A DNA stretch of 64,000 nucleotides from contig NC_132970.1 of the NCBI RefSeq assembly GCF_047496725.1, forward strand, positions 9,011,501 to 9,075,500. Direction: 5' to 3'. Below the pieces are notes generated by a model. It did not search any database. It saw nothing but the letters and a program-made list of their open reading frames with translations, and was not told the DNA's origin. The translations under genes were made by a program, and so were the position numbers. The number at the start of each line of letters is the position of its first letter. Position 1 is the stretch's first letter. The DNA comes from Anoplolepis gracilipes (taxonomy: Eukaryota > Arthropoda > Insecta > Hymenoptera > Formicidae). Below, piece after piece: positions 7,101 to 16,771 of this stretch.

Positions 7101-9025
7101 AAGTACCTACCAGAAGGTCTACGGTCGAGAGTGAAATAATCACCTCACGGCCGTATGTTGTAGCTTCCGACTCTTCTGAGGAAATATTCGACAGTAAACC
7201 TCTATCATCCGGTCCACCTCCCCCCACATCTTCCCATCCTTCACCTCCCCCACGTTTCACGAATAACCAACAATCACCACCGTTAATTACGAAAGGACTC
7301 TTGGACCTCCTTGACGAACAGACGAACAATGAACGCGTCGATAACGTAGCGCAATTTCAGTCACGAGGAAAAACAATATCACACTTACCTTCTATACCCC
7401 CAGAACCTCCACCCGACCCCGTGACAGAACCGCCGGACGAAACCACTGTTGACGACAACAGCGATAAGGAATTCGATACCTTGGAAATTCTTCCCGAAGA
7501 AGAAACTCTGCAAATGAGACCAGAATTAATAACCACCCATAGCACAAGATGCCGTATAAAAAAACGCAACATACCATTACTGAATTGCAACGATAACACA
7601 ATCATACTGGTCACCGTTGATAAACACCCCTTCGATAAAGGAGCTATGGAATTACAGCAAGATGGATACCTACCTCCGCTAGACGACTTAATGCTCGGAA
7701 GAGCGCGAGTCTATCCATCCATAGACGCGGGACGACACATTATAGTACTACCTGCAAAAGAGAAAAGAACAACATTATTGGACGAAGAAATCTTAAAGGA
7801 ATGTTTCAGATCAACCCTCGACGTGATGACGGAATTACAACTACATACTGTTAGCATACGAGAGACACCCAGCCTCGACACGATACCATGGGATCGAGTC
7901 TTACAGACACTGCAAGCGATACTCTCCGAAAGGCCCGTCACCATCAGCACATGTCATGGACCAACCGTCACCCCTCCGGTAGAGGACCGTACAGCGATAA
8001 TCCGCGAAAATCACGAATCTGCCGTCGGTGGACACAAGGGCGTCACGAAGACGTACCAGCGAATTAAACAAAGGTTTACATGGAACAAAATGAAAGGCGA
8101 TATATTAAACTACATCAGGAATTGTCGAACGTGTCAATCTATGAAACTAGTCAGAAGGAAGACTCGACAACCAATGATATTGACCGACACACCTGGACGC
8201 GCCTTCGACAAAGTGGCTCTCGACATAGTAGGACCACTCAGAACCACTCCTAGCGGCAACTCATACGTTCTAACGATGCAAGATCTCCTCACAAAATACT
8301 CAGTATACGCACCACTACCAGACGCTAGAGGCGAAACCACGGCGAACGCCTTTATCCACTATTTTATCTGTCGTTTTGGATGCCCCCGAAGCATACTCAC
8401 CGACCAAGGGACGAACTTTACCGGTGTACTCATGAAAAGCGTAACCAAAAAGTTCCGTATCCAACACTTCCGAACGACTGCTCACCATCCACAATCTAAT
8501 GGGTCACTCGAAAGGTCGCACCTCGTTCTAATGGAATACCTGAAGTGCTTCGTCAATAAGGAAGAAGCATGGGACGACCTCATTGAGCGTGCCAGTTTTT
8601 CGTATAATACCTCAGTACACGAAGGTACCGGGTACACACCTCACGAATTGATCTTCGGACGTGTCGCCAGAGTTCCATCGGGACACAACCCCGAAGAAGA
8701 TCCTGAAACATATCACTCCTACTTAACAAACCTGTTCGAAAAAATCTGTGATATACAGGAAGTCGCTAGAGCTAATCTCATTAGGGCTAAAGAGCGCTCC
8801 AAAAATTACTACGACAAACGCGTAAACCCGACGACTTTCAACGCAAACGATAACGTCTTTCTATTAAACGAGAGTAAAACAGATAAATTCGGAAAAGAAT
8901 ATCACGGCCCGTACCGCATTATCGAAATCCTCGACCACGAAAACGTGCGAATTCAAATTAATAAATCAACGCGAATAGTGCACGTCAATAGACTACGGAA
9001 AGCCCACTACGGCGAACCAGGATGA
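3956..9025 (+). CDS. pol: Pol polyprotein, A1: protease, RT, RNase H, macrodomain-like insert, integrase
   Basis: Made as a Gag-Pol fusion after the -1 shift; the first Met in frame is at 4121 and residue numbers below count from it (1634 aa). Protease: catalytic LDTGA at 2-6. Then a ~350-residue Ser/Asn/Pro-rich linker with no visible domain. Reverse transcriptase ~530-760 with YMDD at 690-693 and the thumb motif GLSGYYRRFIPDFS. RNase H ~830-950 with TTDAS, TEKELLAI, TDHQPLAWL and ADALSRN. A second linker is acidic and Pro-rich to ~1150, then ~1157-1278 is globular and resembles a macrodomain. Integrase: HHCC zinc finger from ~1297 (HESAVGGHKG, CRTCQ), DDE residues in ALDIVGP (~1367), TDQGTNF (~1426) and SNGSLERSH (~1461), and a C-terminal GPY module (HGPYRI, ~1595). 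All catalytic residues are present and no break is seen, so this copy could be functional. Confidence 0.95.
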   Translation, partial: PNRGLGQRSVPRPFPNPLHPLHGRETRSLHVLRGDDGNVPAVELASPSFRGPTAFMLDTGAQPNIIKKGCIKSDIQINNKETIQLTGITENVVTTLGSAIAYVSETPVVFHVVADEFPIITQGILGSSFFTEHNACINYGNKLITWRDCAFPFKDKESIVIPSRMKLGITVRIANPEIKTGYLAPIRARDAVFAGDALVTCINDKAYIGITNTLDEEVEIIIPTVTLTEVTKISQDPPSREPLRQPSSPSGNSPVKIQASKSLRTQEARTAPATSQDNFTTCKNKQPNKLHNNTKTKIHIENNKQSNSSFNKQNTLQNQNTFTPSLPLLNTPTQNVDPDYHLYGQEHCLPLVAPRCGVDLGRHPNTSPDYPPSLSTKNATLQATIVSTHTSLDSNTIITNHSHITYTERGSLSPPANDDAALASVRTPSSGLGPGGQSSIIALPYFPLSPAKADDSPPLCVATNKQPETNNNIHHFTLIDQRASNLAKYNDIHKMQIVNMVNEKIHWKNLRNSPEILTQREHNHKEDSTPDRITQIIRLLRLDHLNDLEKENIFELIKRHNDRFYVPGEYLDQTSTITHKIITSDEIPIHTKQYRFPPIHREEINKQVNELLQKNIVTPSTSPYSSPVWIVPKKPDSTGNKRWRMVIDYRRLNEKTLGDAYPLPNISDILDQLGSAKYFSVLDLASGFHQIPMDPKDAHKTAFSTPHGHYQFSRMPFGLRNAPATFQRLMDQILTGLQGIELLVYMDDIVIYASSLREHDIKMDKLMKRLKTANLTLQPDKCEFLRHEVVYLGHVITDTGVRPDPQKVSAVKDFPVPRSLKNVRQFLGLSGYYRRFIPDFSGIAKPMSDLLKKNSTFSWNENTQHAFETLRRRLCEEPVLQFPDFTREFLLTTDASDYAIAGVLSQGTIGQDLPIAYTSRVLNSAERNYSTTEKELLAIIYCVGHFRPYLYGRKFTLVTDHQPLAWLNRVKDPTSRLMRWRLKLEEYEYTVAYKTGVTNKNADALSRNPITATVSILPIEKKRIRLPQKVRDLITSTDDDSSDDERRRKVPTRRSTVESEIITSRPYVVASDSSEEIFDSKPLSSGPPPPTSSHPSPPPRFTNNQQSPPLITKGLLDLLDEQTNNERVDNVAQFQSRGKTISHLPSIPPEPPPDPVTEPPDETTVDDNSDKEFDTLEILPEEETLQMRPELITTHSTRCRIKKRNIPLLNCNDNTIILVTVDKHPFDKGAMELQQDGYLPPLDDLMLGRARVYPSIDAGRHIIVLPAKEKRTTLLDEEILKECFRSTLDVMTELQLHTVSIRETPSLDTIPWDRVLQTLQAILSERPVTISTCHGPTVTPPVEDRTAIIRENHESAVGGHKGVTKTYQRIKQRFTWNKMKGDILNYIRNCRTCQSMKLVRRKTRQPMILTDTPGRAFDKVALDIVGPLRTTPSGNSYVLTMQDLLTKYSVYAPLPDARGETTANAFIHYFICRFGCPRSILTDQGTNFTGVLMKSVTKKFRIQHFRTTAHHPQSNGSLERSHLVLMEYLKCFVNKEEAWDDLIERASFSYNTSVHEGTGYTPHELIFGRVARVPSGHNPEEDPETYHSYLTNLFEKICDIQEVARANLIRAKERSKNYYDKRVNPTTFNANDNVFLLNESKTDKFGKEYHGPYRIIEILDHENVRIQINKSTRIVHVNRLRKAHYGEPG

Positions 9026-9033
9026 CTACCTTT

Positions 9034-9045
9034 CTTCTGTTTCAG
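9034..9045 (+). other. Probable 3' splice site for env mRNA, A1
   Basis: CCTTTCTTCTGTTTCAG spans the region just after the pol stop, a strong pyrimidine tract ending in CAG at 9045, 95 nt before the env ATG. A donor in the leader (GTGAGT, 466-471) would give a subgenomic env RNA. Both sites are predicted by eye. Confidence 0.65.
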
Positions 9046-9140
9046 ATTGGATTACTCAGTTATCTTCTCCATTTTCTGGTTCAGACCGGAACGTACTGTT
9101 CTACATTTTTCTCTTAAGCAGAATCAACATAGAGTTCACA

Positions 9141-10997
9141 ATGGCCTCACTGATCGTCTTCCTAGCGTATCTGGCAACCCAGGACTGCAACGCCCTCGTA
9201 GGCTACGACTGCAACACGCCGTGCGACAACGGGACCACAATCTCGCTGCTCGATAACAACGCCTGTCGATTACACGGGAAGCTTCCAATCACCCGAGATG
9301 TGAGCGTGGAGATCCTCGCGAAGCCCAGACTCACCACAGCGGACGTACTAAGCTGCCGCATAGAGATAGACTACGTGATCAGCCACACGGACCACACCAC
9401 GAGGGAATCTACAACACCTACCAGCAATAAACGACATTACTTATCTGTATCTGCTCCTGTATGCATGCACATACACGCACAAGGGAAACTGCAATTCGGG
9501 AACCAGACCCTTGACGGCCTTTCTGCCAACCGCGTGAATAGCCGCACTATTCCGCCGACCGAAACCGTCAGCGCCCACAACCTGCCATCAGACGACCTGA
9601 AAACAAAACGCGTCATAAACGTGTACTTGCACATAACGTTCAAACGGACCATTGTCAAGATCGACACGATGGAAACCAAGATATTCTTACCTAGTGGTGC
9701 TAGTTGCACATACATCGACCTTGAATGCACCGACGAAGAGGGCTTTCATAATTTCTGGTCCCCCTTTGTTCACGGAGGATGCACTCAACTACGGCATACC
9801 GTCTTGTATAGAGGAATTGCCAAAAGACTACAAATTACGGGACGTCCCACGGCATACGCCTTAACGGTAGAAAACACCAACCTGCTCGCGTTTGCTCGAG
9901 CGCGTCACGACGTCTGCAACGCCACTGTGATACAGACCGAAAACCCCCGACTAGTAATACGGGAAATCAACGACTCTTACGTAAAGAATCAACCATCCGT
10001 AAATAAGGTGCACCGATCTCACCACTCGTACTTTTCGTACAAGAGTAACACAAAGACAGACCTGAGCGTAGAAAATACCTACGAAGACCTTGTCATGAGG
10101 AAATGCCTCACGGAAGTAACAAAATTACACGCCTTGACCGCCATGGCTCACCAAGACCCTCCATCATTTGCGTACGCCGTCACAAAAACACCAGGATACT
10201 CAGCGCGCGTACGAGGGGAAGCTGTACAAGTATTTCGATGTACTCCTGTACCCGCACGGATCAGGGCCACGGAAAGCTGTTTCCAGGAGCTCCCAGTAAT
10301 AATAGACGGGAAGCCCATGTACCTAAAGCCAAGAACACGCGTTATATCTGGCGAAGGCACAGAAATTGAATGCGATCCGCTTGCTACGGCAATGTACAAA
10401 ATGAGAAACAAATGGTACGTATTCACTCCAGAGTTGAAAGTGTCTGCTATCGATCCTCAAGGCCTCCAATCAAGAACGCTACCATGGGGTCAACATATCG
10501 ACGAGTTAAACGAGATTCACGAGCACTCGGACGTACAGAATCCAAGCACAGACGACTCTCCAGGACGACCAGACCACTCGAGCCCTGTATACATCGTGGA
10601 GGTCTCGGTAACAACAACAGTTATTGGTGGAATTATAATACTCACCTTATTTATCATCTTGAAAAGCCTAGCAAGAAAGTTAAGCTATCGAAACTCGAGC
10701 CTGAAAAATAAAAACATATTAACAAATGATGATATGTTAATGACTGATGATAGTGCCAACTCTCAAAAACCAACCAAACAGGAAACACCTGCCAAGACAC
10801 TCAGCAATTCTCCATTATCGCGCCCAATGATAGATCACCGAATCCAGAAGGACATCTCTCATGAATCCACGGATACGATGACGATTCACCACTCTTCCAA
10901 GGAGAGGACTCCCGCCATATCTTCAGAGATCGCCAACCTGCGAGAAGCCTACTTGCACTTGGAACGAAAGATCAACCGTCTATCAACCGCACCGTAA
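9141..10997 (+). CDS. env: Env-like membrane glycoprotein, A1 (618 aa)
   Basis: Type I membrane protein expected on the particle surface. Residues 1-18 are a signal peptide ending near CNA. The mature N terminus begins with a Cys-rich LVGYDCNTPC segment. Several N-glycosylation sequons are visible (NGT, NQT, NAT, NDS). One membrane span lies at ~486-508, followed by a ~110-residue polar tail whose last ~28 residues look like a short coiled coil. The fold family is inferred: the start and the spacing of Cys and TEHP/TENP-type motifs shared with the decayed env at 16772-18166 recall arthropod negative-strand (chuvirus-like) class III glycoproteins rather than baculovirus-F-type errantivirus Env. 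No clear furin site is seen. Open throughout. Confidence 0.8.
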   Translation: MASLIVFLAYLATQDCNALVGYDCNTPCDNGTTISLLDNNACRLHGKLPITRDVSVEILAKPRLTTADVLSCRIEIDYVISHTDHTTRESTTPTSNKRHYLSVSAPVCMHIHAQGKLQFGNQTLDGLSANRVNSRTIPPTETVSAHNLPSDDLKTKRVINVYLHITFKRTIVKIDTMETKIFLPSGASCTYIDLECTDEEGFHNFWSPFVHGGCTQLRHTVLYRGIAKRLQITGRPTAYALTVENTNLLAFARARHDVCNATVIQTENPRLVIREINDSYVKNQPSVNKVHRSHHSYFSYKSNTKTDLSVENTYEDLVMRKCLTEVTKLHALTAMAHQDPPSFAYAVTKTPGYSARVRGEAVQVFRCTPVPARIRATESCFQELPVIIDGKPMYLKPRTRVISGEGTEIECDPLATAMYKMRNKWYVFTPELKVSAIDPQGLQSRTLPWGQHIDELNEIHEHSDVQNPSTDDSPGRPDHSSPVYIVEVSVTTTVIGGIIILTLFIILKSLARKLSYRNSSLKNKNILTNDDMLMTDDSANSQKPTKQETPAKTLSNSPLSRPMIDHRIQKDISHESTDTMTIHHSSKERTPAISSEIANLREAYLHLERKINRLSTAP

Positions 10998-11047
10998 GCC
11001 GAGTTCAACGAGCTCACCGTCGCATCATTTCACGCTGCTCCACTTTT

Positions 11048-11058
11048 AAGGAGGGGGG
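11048..11058 (+). other. Polypurine tract, A1
   Basis: AAGGAGGGGGG abuts the TG of the 3' LTR and would prime plus-strand DNA synthesis. The same sequence precedes the 3' LTR of A2. Confidence 0.9.
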
Positions 11059-13939
11059 TGTCACGTCCAGCGCCTCCGCTTGACACCAGTCGCCGTCCGT
11101 TGACTCCATACGTCACCTGTTAAGTAGACATAGTAAGCGTTAAGCACCTATAAAATTCTTTTACTTTCCTTTTCTTTTTATATATATACATATATATATA
11201 TATAGTTATTATCAAAAATAGATTAAGCCGATAAATACCTTTTATTATGTTTCCGGCTAAAACATCCTTTTCCTTTTTTTTTTCTTTTTCTTCCTTTTTT
11301 TTCCTGTTTTATCCCCATCACTGGTTCTCCCCTATCACCTACCTAAAAATGAAGGAAAATAATTAATTAATTGTCCAATGAAAATTCTCACCTATTTTCC
11401 GGCCACCCGGTATATCACCTTCTGGTCCGCCTCCTCAGCACCTGAAAAAGAGAAGAGAAACGACCCACCAAGTCGGTCGAACATCTTAATTTTATTATAA
11501 TTACCCATTTAGTTTTGTCACTCTAGTTGCAGTATCTGAAAAATAAAAAGGAAACATAATATTAAGTATGCGTCAATAGAATAACGTAAATTAAGTAATA
11601 GCGATAATATAAACCAATGTTCACTCCACCTCGTCGTCATCACTCTTACTAAACACAAACATACACGTACACATCACCATAGACACACGCATCGAGAATT
11701 AACCACCACCCGGTATAACAAAAATATAAAGTAAATCTATATAACAAGCTAAAATCACTCAAGAAAAGAGATCGTAACTGCGAATGAGCGGAAATACAAC
11801 TCCCGATACATGTTCACCTTAATAAATTGACACCCGGTATATAAACTAACATTGTCATATTATCCAAACATTAGTATAAAATAGTGTTTAACAACCGACC
11901 GATTCCTTTGGTTAAATTCCATAAGCTTCATATAATAAACTCCGATCGGTACTTTCGGGACACCCTGTATATGAACTTTCATTAATTATTAAAACTGAGC
12001 AAGCCAAGTAACTCGTATGTGCAATTGCAACTTCCTATGCACAGTCTAAATCACTTTTCTCAATATATCAAAAGTTGTCGCAACATCGAAAAGCACCCAA
12101 TTTTTAACGGTTTAAACATCACATAAAAAACCCGCCCAGTGACCTTAATTAAATATTTCCTGGCGCCTTGGCTCATAAGGAACCAAAAAAGTAGCAACTT
12201 ATAGGGCTACAGCCCCGCCATAAAAAGTTAAGCGCACATTGTTATAGACCCATTTTACTTCAGGAACACCTCATATTTTCAACTTTAATAATTTATTTAT
12301 TTTAATCCGCACCTCCAATATATAATTATGCCTTCACTATTAAATGCAGTTTTATATCCCAAAGCCGAATTAATACCACAATAACGTACATGTCTAACGA
12401 TTCTGTCACCCAAATATAATAACTTGTCAATTTTACTCATATTCCACCGCAGCGCAGTGATTTCATTAAATCCAAATTTTAACAATAATAAAAGATTCGA
12501 TCAAACCCATCTTCTGCATAATAATTCCTTACCATGAATCCAATTTGGTTTGCCAATAAAAATCCGGTCAGCTATCATTTATAATTATTTCATATATCAA
12601 CCATGGAGATAACTTGGTGCATGCACATATACATATATATATATATATATATGCGACTCGCTGCAGATATCATAATCCACAGATGTTTTAAAGGCAAATT
12701 ATAATGACCTGACAAGAACTCCTCGAGGCTCAGACAATATTTAAGTAATCAATTAAAACCAATAATAATTAAAATGAACCACTCATAATACATATATATA
12801 TATATATATATTATAGTGAAAACAATATAAATATCCCATAAAGAGTTTAAAACGAATAAAGCTCTGGAAGATAACTAAAGTTAAATAGTCACACTCAATA
12901 TATACAATTACTTAATTAACTCTTACTTATACAAGGTGTCTGAAATAACTTGAACGTGATAATATTCTCAAAACTTCGTTATCATTTTATTGAGGATGAA
13001 TGATAATTACAATATACATATGCATAATAAACAAAATGACCATACCTATATATACGGTGGTACGATAATACACACATCATACACTACATAAACCAAGTAT
13101 AAACGCATAATGAACACCCAGAAATAATTACATAGATACACGCTCCTTAACAAACACACCATAAAATTATATAACAATAGTCACTTAATATACCCGGTGA
13201 TACAAAAATACGCGCGTTATAAACTTATCATCTACACAATGTTTAATCAGTATCTGACTATTATAGACGTATTATCCACCCAGTAACACGCAAATACACA
13301 CACTCTATAAATAATTTATATACATAGTGACCCATTAGTACGCACAAATAAAGCACTCTCAATAAACCTATTATAAACTTATTACAGGCATATTCATATA
13401 TTAACATACACATAATCAATGTATCATATACATGGTAACGCAATAGTTTCGGATCTTATAACTAATTCATACATATTCCAAGCGTATCACTTAAATTACA
13501 CACTCAACCTCTCACAATATAAACTTGTCTTAAATTTATGCATTTATACACACTTACACACTCCTCATCCATCCATTGTAAATATATCACGGCATATTAC
13601 ATGTGCATTTATACCATTATTACATATATATAAATATATAAACCTTTACTACTAGTTATAATGATATACATACATACATATAGTTATATAATAGCGAGTT
13701 TAACGTCTGTAGACTAATTTAGATCTTGTAATCCACGAATAACATTATGCGACATCATAGATAATTGTTAATTAATAAGTTAATTAGCGTAATGCTCTCA
13801 TATCTCTACAATTATTTAAGTACAACGCTATAATACAATGCGGCGATAAGTAATTAATCAGATAAGTTATCGTAACGCTAGTAATAATTGCGATATATCT
13901 AGAAATAACGATATAGATATTACATTATAATGCTAGTCC

Positions 13940-13964
13940 CGAAGGTTCTAGAACATTCAGGAAC
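13940..13964 (+). promoter_or_regulatory. Perfect heat-shock element, five nGAAn units (A1 3' LTR)
   Basis: Five contiguous inverted pentamers read cGAAg, gTTCt, aGAAc, aTTCa, gGAAc without gap or mismatch to the HSF consensus. The site lies 148 bp upstream of the TATA box and just before an E-box-like CACGTG. It would be expected to bind heat-shock factor as one or more trimers and drive stress-induced transcription. Confidence 0.8.
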
Positions 13965-14111
13965 CGCCGGATCACGTGAAAATTTCGGACAAACACCGTG
14001 ATAGCTTACTATTGCCCGGCGCGTGATACCCGTGACAAACAAGCATGACCAGGATCGGACCACGTTGCGCGCGCTATAATTCAGAAGGTGGGAGCCCTCA
14101 GCGACCACGGG

Positions 14112-14118
14112 TATATAA
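14112..14118 (+). promoter_or_regulatory. TATA box of the LTR promoter (A1 3' LTR)
   Basis: TATATAA within GGGTATATAAACGGG. An initiator-like TCAG lies at 14143-14146, about 31 nt downstream, giving a start near 14145; TTCAGTT at 14151 is an alternative. This sets the U3/R border. Confidence 0.8.
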
Positions 14119-15504
14119 ACGGGAGCACCGTGTGCTCAAAGATCAGAGTATTCAGTTCTCGCCTAGACAGTTCAGATCATTAGACAGTTCAGATCATATT
14201 TAGTATTCGGCTTTCGCCCGACAGTAAAATCTGTTGTACGGTTCGTTCCGACCATTCAGTTTTCGCATAATCAGTATTCGATCAGCAGTCAATACTCGAT
14301 TCATACAGTACCCAGTAAATTCATTGTACGTACAGACAGTCATTTATACGATTTAATAATCGGTTATCCTTATAACATTCAATCATACATACGCTCTCGC
14401 AAGTTTTCGCGCAGTGTAATTAATATTATATCTTCGAATCAGTGGTTTCTAGTTCATTACGGTATTATTCACACAAAATCATTAATTCAGAGAGACTTCG
14501 AGACTAGCATATCGCGAATACTATTAATTAGCCTTCAGTTCTTACGTTTACTGTCGTATAAATCTATTCTTGATTATTTGTATCCACTGTTACTATTATA
14601 TTTCCTTTCTCTTTATCGATTTCCACGGCGCTCACAATACATATCGAATTCTATCTATCACTTTTAAAGATATTTTATCTAAATTTTCGTTTGCAGTGAA
14701 TTACTTCTATCAACAATATAAGCGTATTATCTTTTCCTCTCCATGCAATTGTTAATGCCGCCTATCTATAATATCGTTTACGCGTCCGAAACCAGTCTGT
14801 GCGTGAAATCATAGTCGAAGGAAAGTTCTATTAACTAATGTTGTAATACTAATATTGTAGATCCACATTCTTGTGTACACCCGCGTTACAGTGTGCTTCC
14901 CAGTGGTTCCTGTAACACATAACAATTTAGTGAAGTGAGTACGTTGTCGTAATTATTAAGATATATTCGTGTAATCATTAATCATATTGTTTACGTGTAA
15001 TTACTCGAAATATACATACTTGTGTCAGTTCGCGGCCCCTGTCCATTCCGGGCGTCGGTCATCTTTTCGGTGTCAATTCTTCTCGCCGTTAACCTCTCGC
15101 GTCTATACCTGTAAATATAAAGACAAGCTTTCTATTCTAATTTTAATATTGAAATTATCGGGCAAATTAGTGCTACTTATCTGACGAGGTCATCCTTCCT
15201 TCAAGCCTACTTCGGGCTCTCTCTTTCATCCTGCGGCGACGCGCGCCTCCTCCAGGGCGTTCTTGTATTCCCTATAGCTTCTTCCTATATATATTTTTTT
15301 TTTTCTCTTTTCTTTCTTTCTTTTTTTTTCTTTTCTTTTCCCTTATCCGCTCACCAGTGGCAAGGTCCGCGACGTCCGCCTTGACATACCCAGAGCCTCA
15401 GATATCTGTAACTTATAATCGAAGAGATTAATATTTTATTCGGACGTCTTCATAGGGAATGTCATTAGACAGAGAGCGATAACCATTCTTACCTACACCG
15501 TAGG

Positions 15505-15797
15505 GCGCCTCCTCCAGGGCGACCTACATCCTTCCTACGTAGTGTGCCTCTCTCAGGGCGATTCTACGTCCCTTCTAGCAGTGCGCCTCATTCAGGGCGG
15601 CTCTGCCTTCATCCTTCGTAGTGCGCCTCCTTCAGAGCCGGACTACCCCTCTCTAGGTCGCACGCCTCTCTCAGGGCGAACGACTCTCTTCTCCGAGGAG
15701 CGCCTCTTTCAGGGCATTCCGCCTCCTAGCGTGCAGCGCGCCTCTGTCAGGGCGATCTGCCTCCTCTCAGTCCACGAACCGCGCCTCTGTCAGGGCG
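15505..15797 (+). repeat. Stem-loop array in the LTR leader (A1 3' copy)
   Basis: Same GCGCCTC/CAGGGCG array as the 5' LTR copy, base for base by eye. Confidence 0.65.
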
Positions 15798-16057
15798 TCT
15801 CTCACAATTCCTCCGATCGCTCTTCTTGATCTAAAATATAGAATAAATATTAAATTAAAGTAAACTCATTAAGGCTCACCCTGTCCCCGCAACCCGTCAG
15901 ATAAGGTCAAGTCAACTCGTTTACCAATTTACTTTAACGCGTATGTTTTTTTTTTCCTTTTCATCACTCGCGTTACTATTACTAACCCCAGTCTATACCC
16001 CTCCGCGTATTCAACTATGGCGTCGATTATGATTTCGCTTACCTTCTTAGCTGCGTC

Positions 16058-16474
16058 ATGGGTCGGTCACGTCGAGCAGGGCGTGCTCACCAATTGAAGC
16101 GCCTCATCCGGTCACTATACCAAGGCGGCTCCTACCTGACGGTCCGAACAGCTGCGTCGCCACCAGGTAGTCAGAGCCCAGCATCCGTCGGGTATTTCAC
16201 TTACCCTCCACCGGGAACCCATACATCGGAGTCATCAACCCCTGACCAGCTACACGACGCCGTCACTCCACCGGCATCCAGTAGCGGGGTCGTCGCTTCC
16301 TCACATAGGCCCTTACCGCCTATCGAATACCGTCCGTGGCCCGTGCCCCCGCCGTTGATAGACTTCGGGATTACGCAACCGAGGATCATTTCCTCCCAGG
16401 CTTTCTTCGGGCGAGTATGCATCCTGTCGTCCGCTGAAGCACCTATCAATTCGCCTCCTGATAACCGTCCGTGA
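16058..16474 (+). CDS. LTR-encoded accessory protein, A1 3' LTR copy
   Basis: 138 aa, identical in protein to the 1588-2004 copy. In a 3' LTR it lies downstream of env and would only be expressed from the LTR's own promoter, reading out of the element. Confidence 0.5.
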   Translation: MGRSRRAGRAHQLKRLIRSLYQGGSYLTVRTAASPPGSQSPASVGYFTYPPPGTHTSESSTPDQLHDAVTPPASSSGVVASSHRPLPPIEYRPWPVPPPLIDFGITQPRIISSQAFFGRVCILSSAEAPINSPPDNRP

Positions 16475-16771
16475 TTTAATTGTCTAATCGTCTTGAAAAA
16501 TATAATATAACTGTACATATATGTTTATTATAAAATAATGATAAATACATAAAAATCAGTATACGTAAACAATCTGCATTCATTGTCTACTCACTTCACA
16601 TCCTCCCTATTATCTATTACGTCCCGACCTCTAGTTTCCGGTGCACCGCTACGCTGATCGTGACAGGTTTACCGCTCGGTCACCGCGATCCGCGTACACC
16701 AACCATCGTAACCGCACCTCGCTCGCGAACGCAGAGGACGTAACAACTGGTGACAGCGGCGGGACGTAACA

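Larger units (their letters stand above)
11059..16771 (+). mobile_element. 3' LTR of element A1 (complete, 5,713 bp)
   Basis: Begins TGTCACGTCC after the polypurine tract and ends GGGACGTAACA; the ends form an imperfect inverted repeat. U3 (to ~14144) is AT-rich and non-coding, with several short CACCCGGTATA-like motifs (around 11403, 11706, 11829, 11959), (TA)n runs near 12640 and 12790, and the promoter cluster at its end. R/U5 (14145-16771) carries the leader repeats and accessory ORF. A 36-37 bp block near 12247-12283 is present here and in A3 and A4 but missing from both LTRs of A2. The 3' flank (ATATCTATTG) enters the family B env. Confidence 0.95.

Noticed and set aside
4180..9000. Numerous 60-120 codon ORFs inside pol in other frames
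   Set aside because: Shadows of the 1634-codon frame, mirrored exactly in each element copy.
12297..12485. 62-codon minus-strand ORF in U3, seen in every LTR
   Set aside because: A one-base deletion in A3 (46331-46552) changes its N terminus, and A4 changes are mostly replacements.
13419..13655. 78-codon ORF in U3
   Set aside because: AT-rich, begins at an ATG in a (TA)-like context, no codon bias; non-coding U3 fits better.
13597..13700. Short regularly spaced TACATA-type repeats, considered as a CRISPR-like or satellite array
   Set aside because: Plain microsatellite drift in AT-rich U3; no spacers of constant length.
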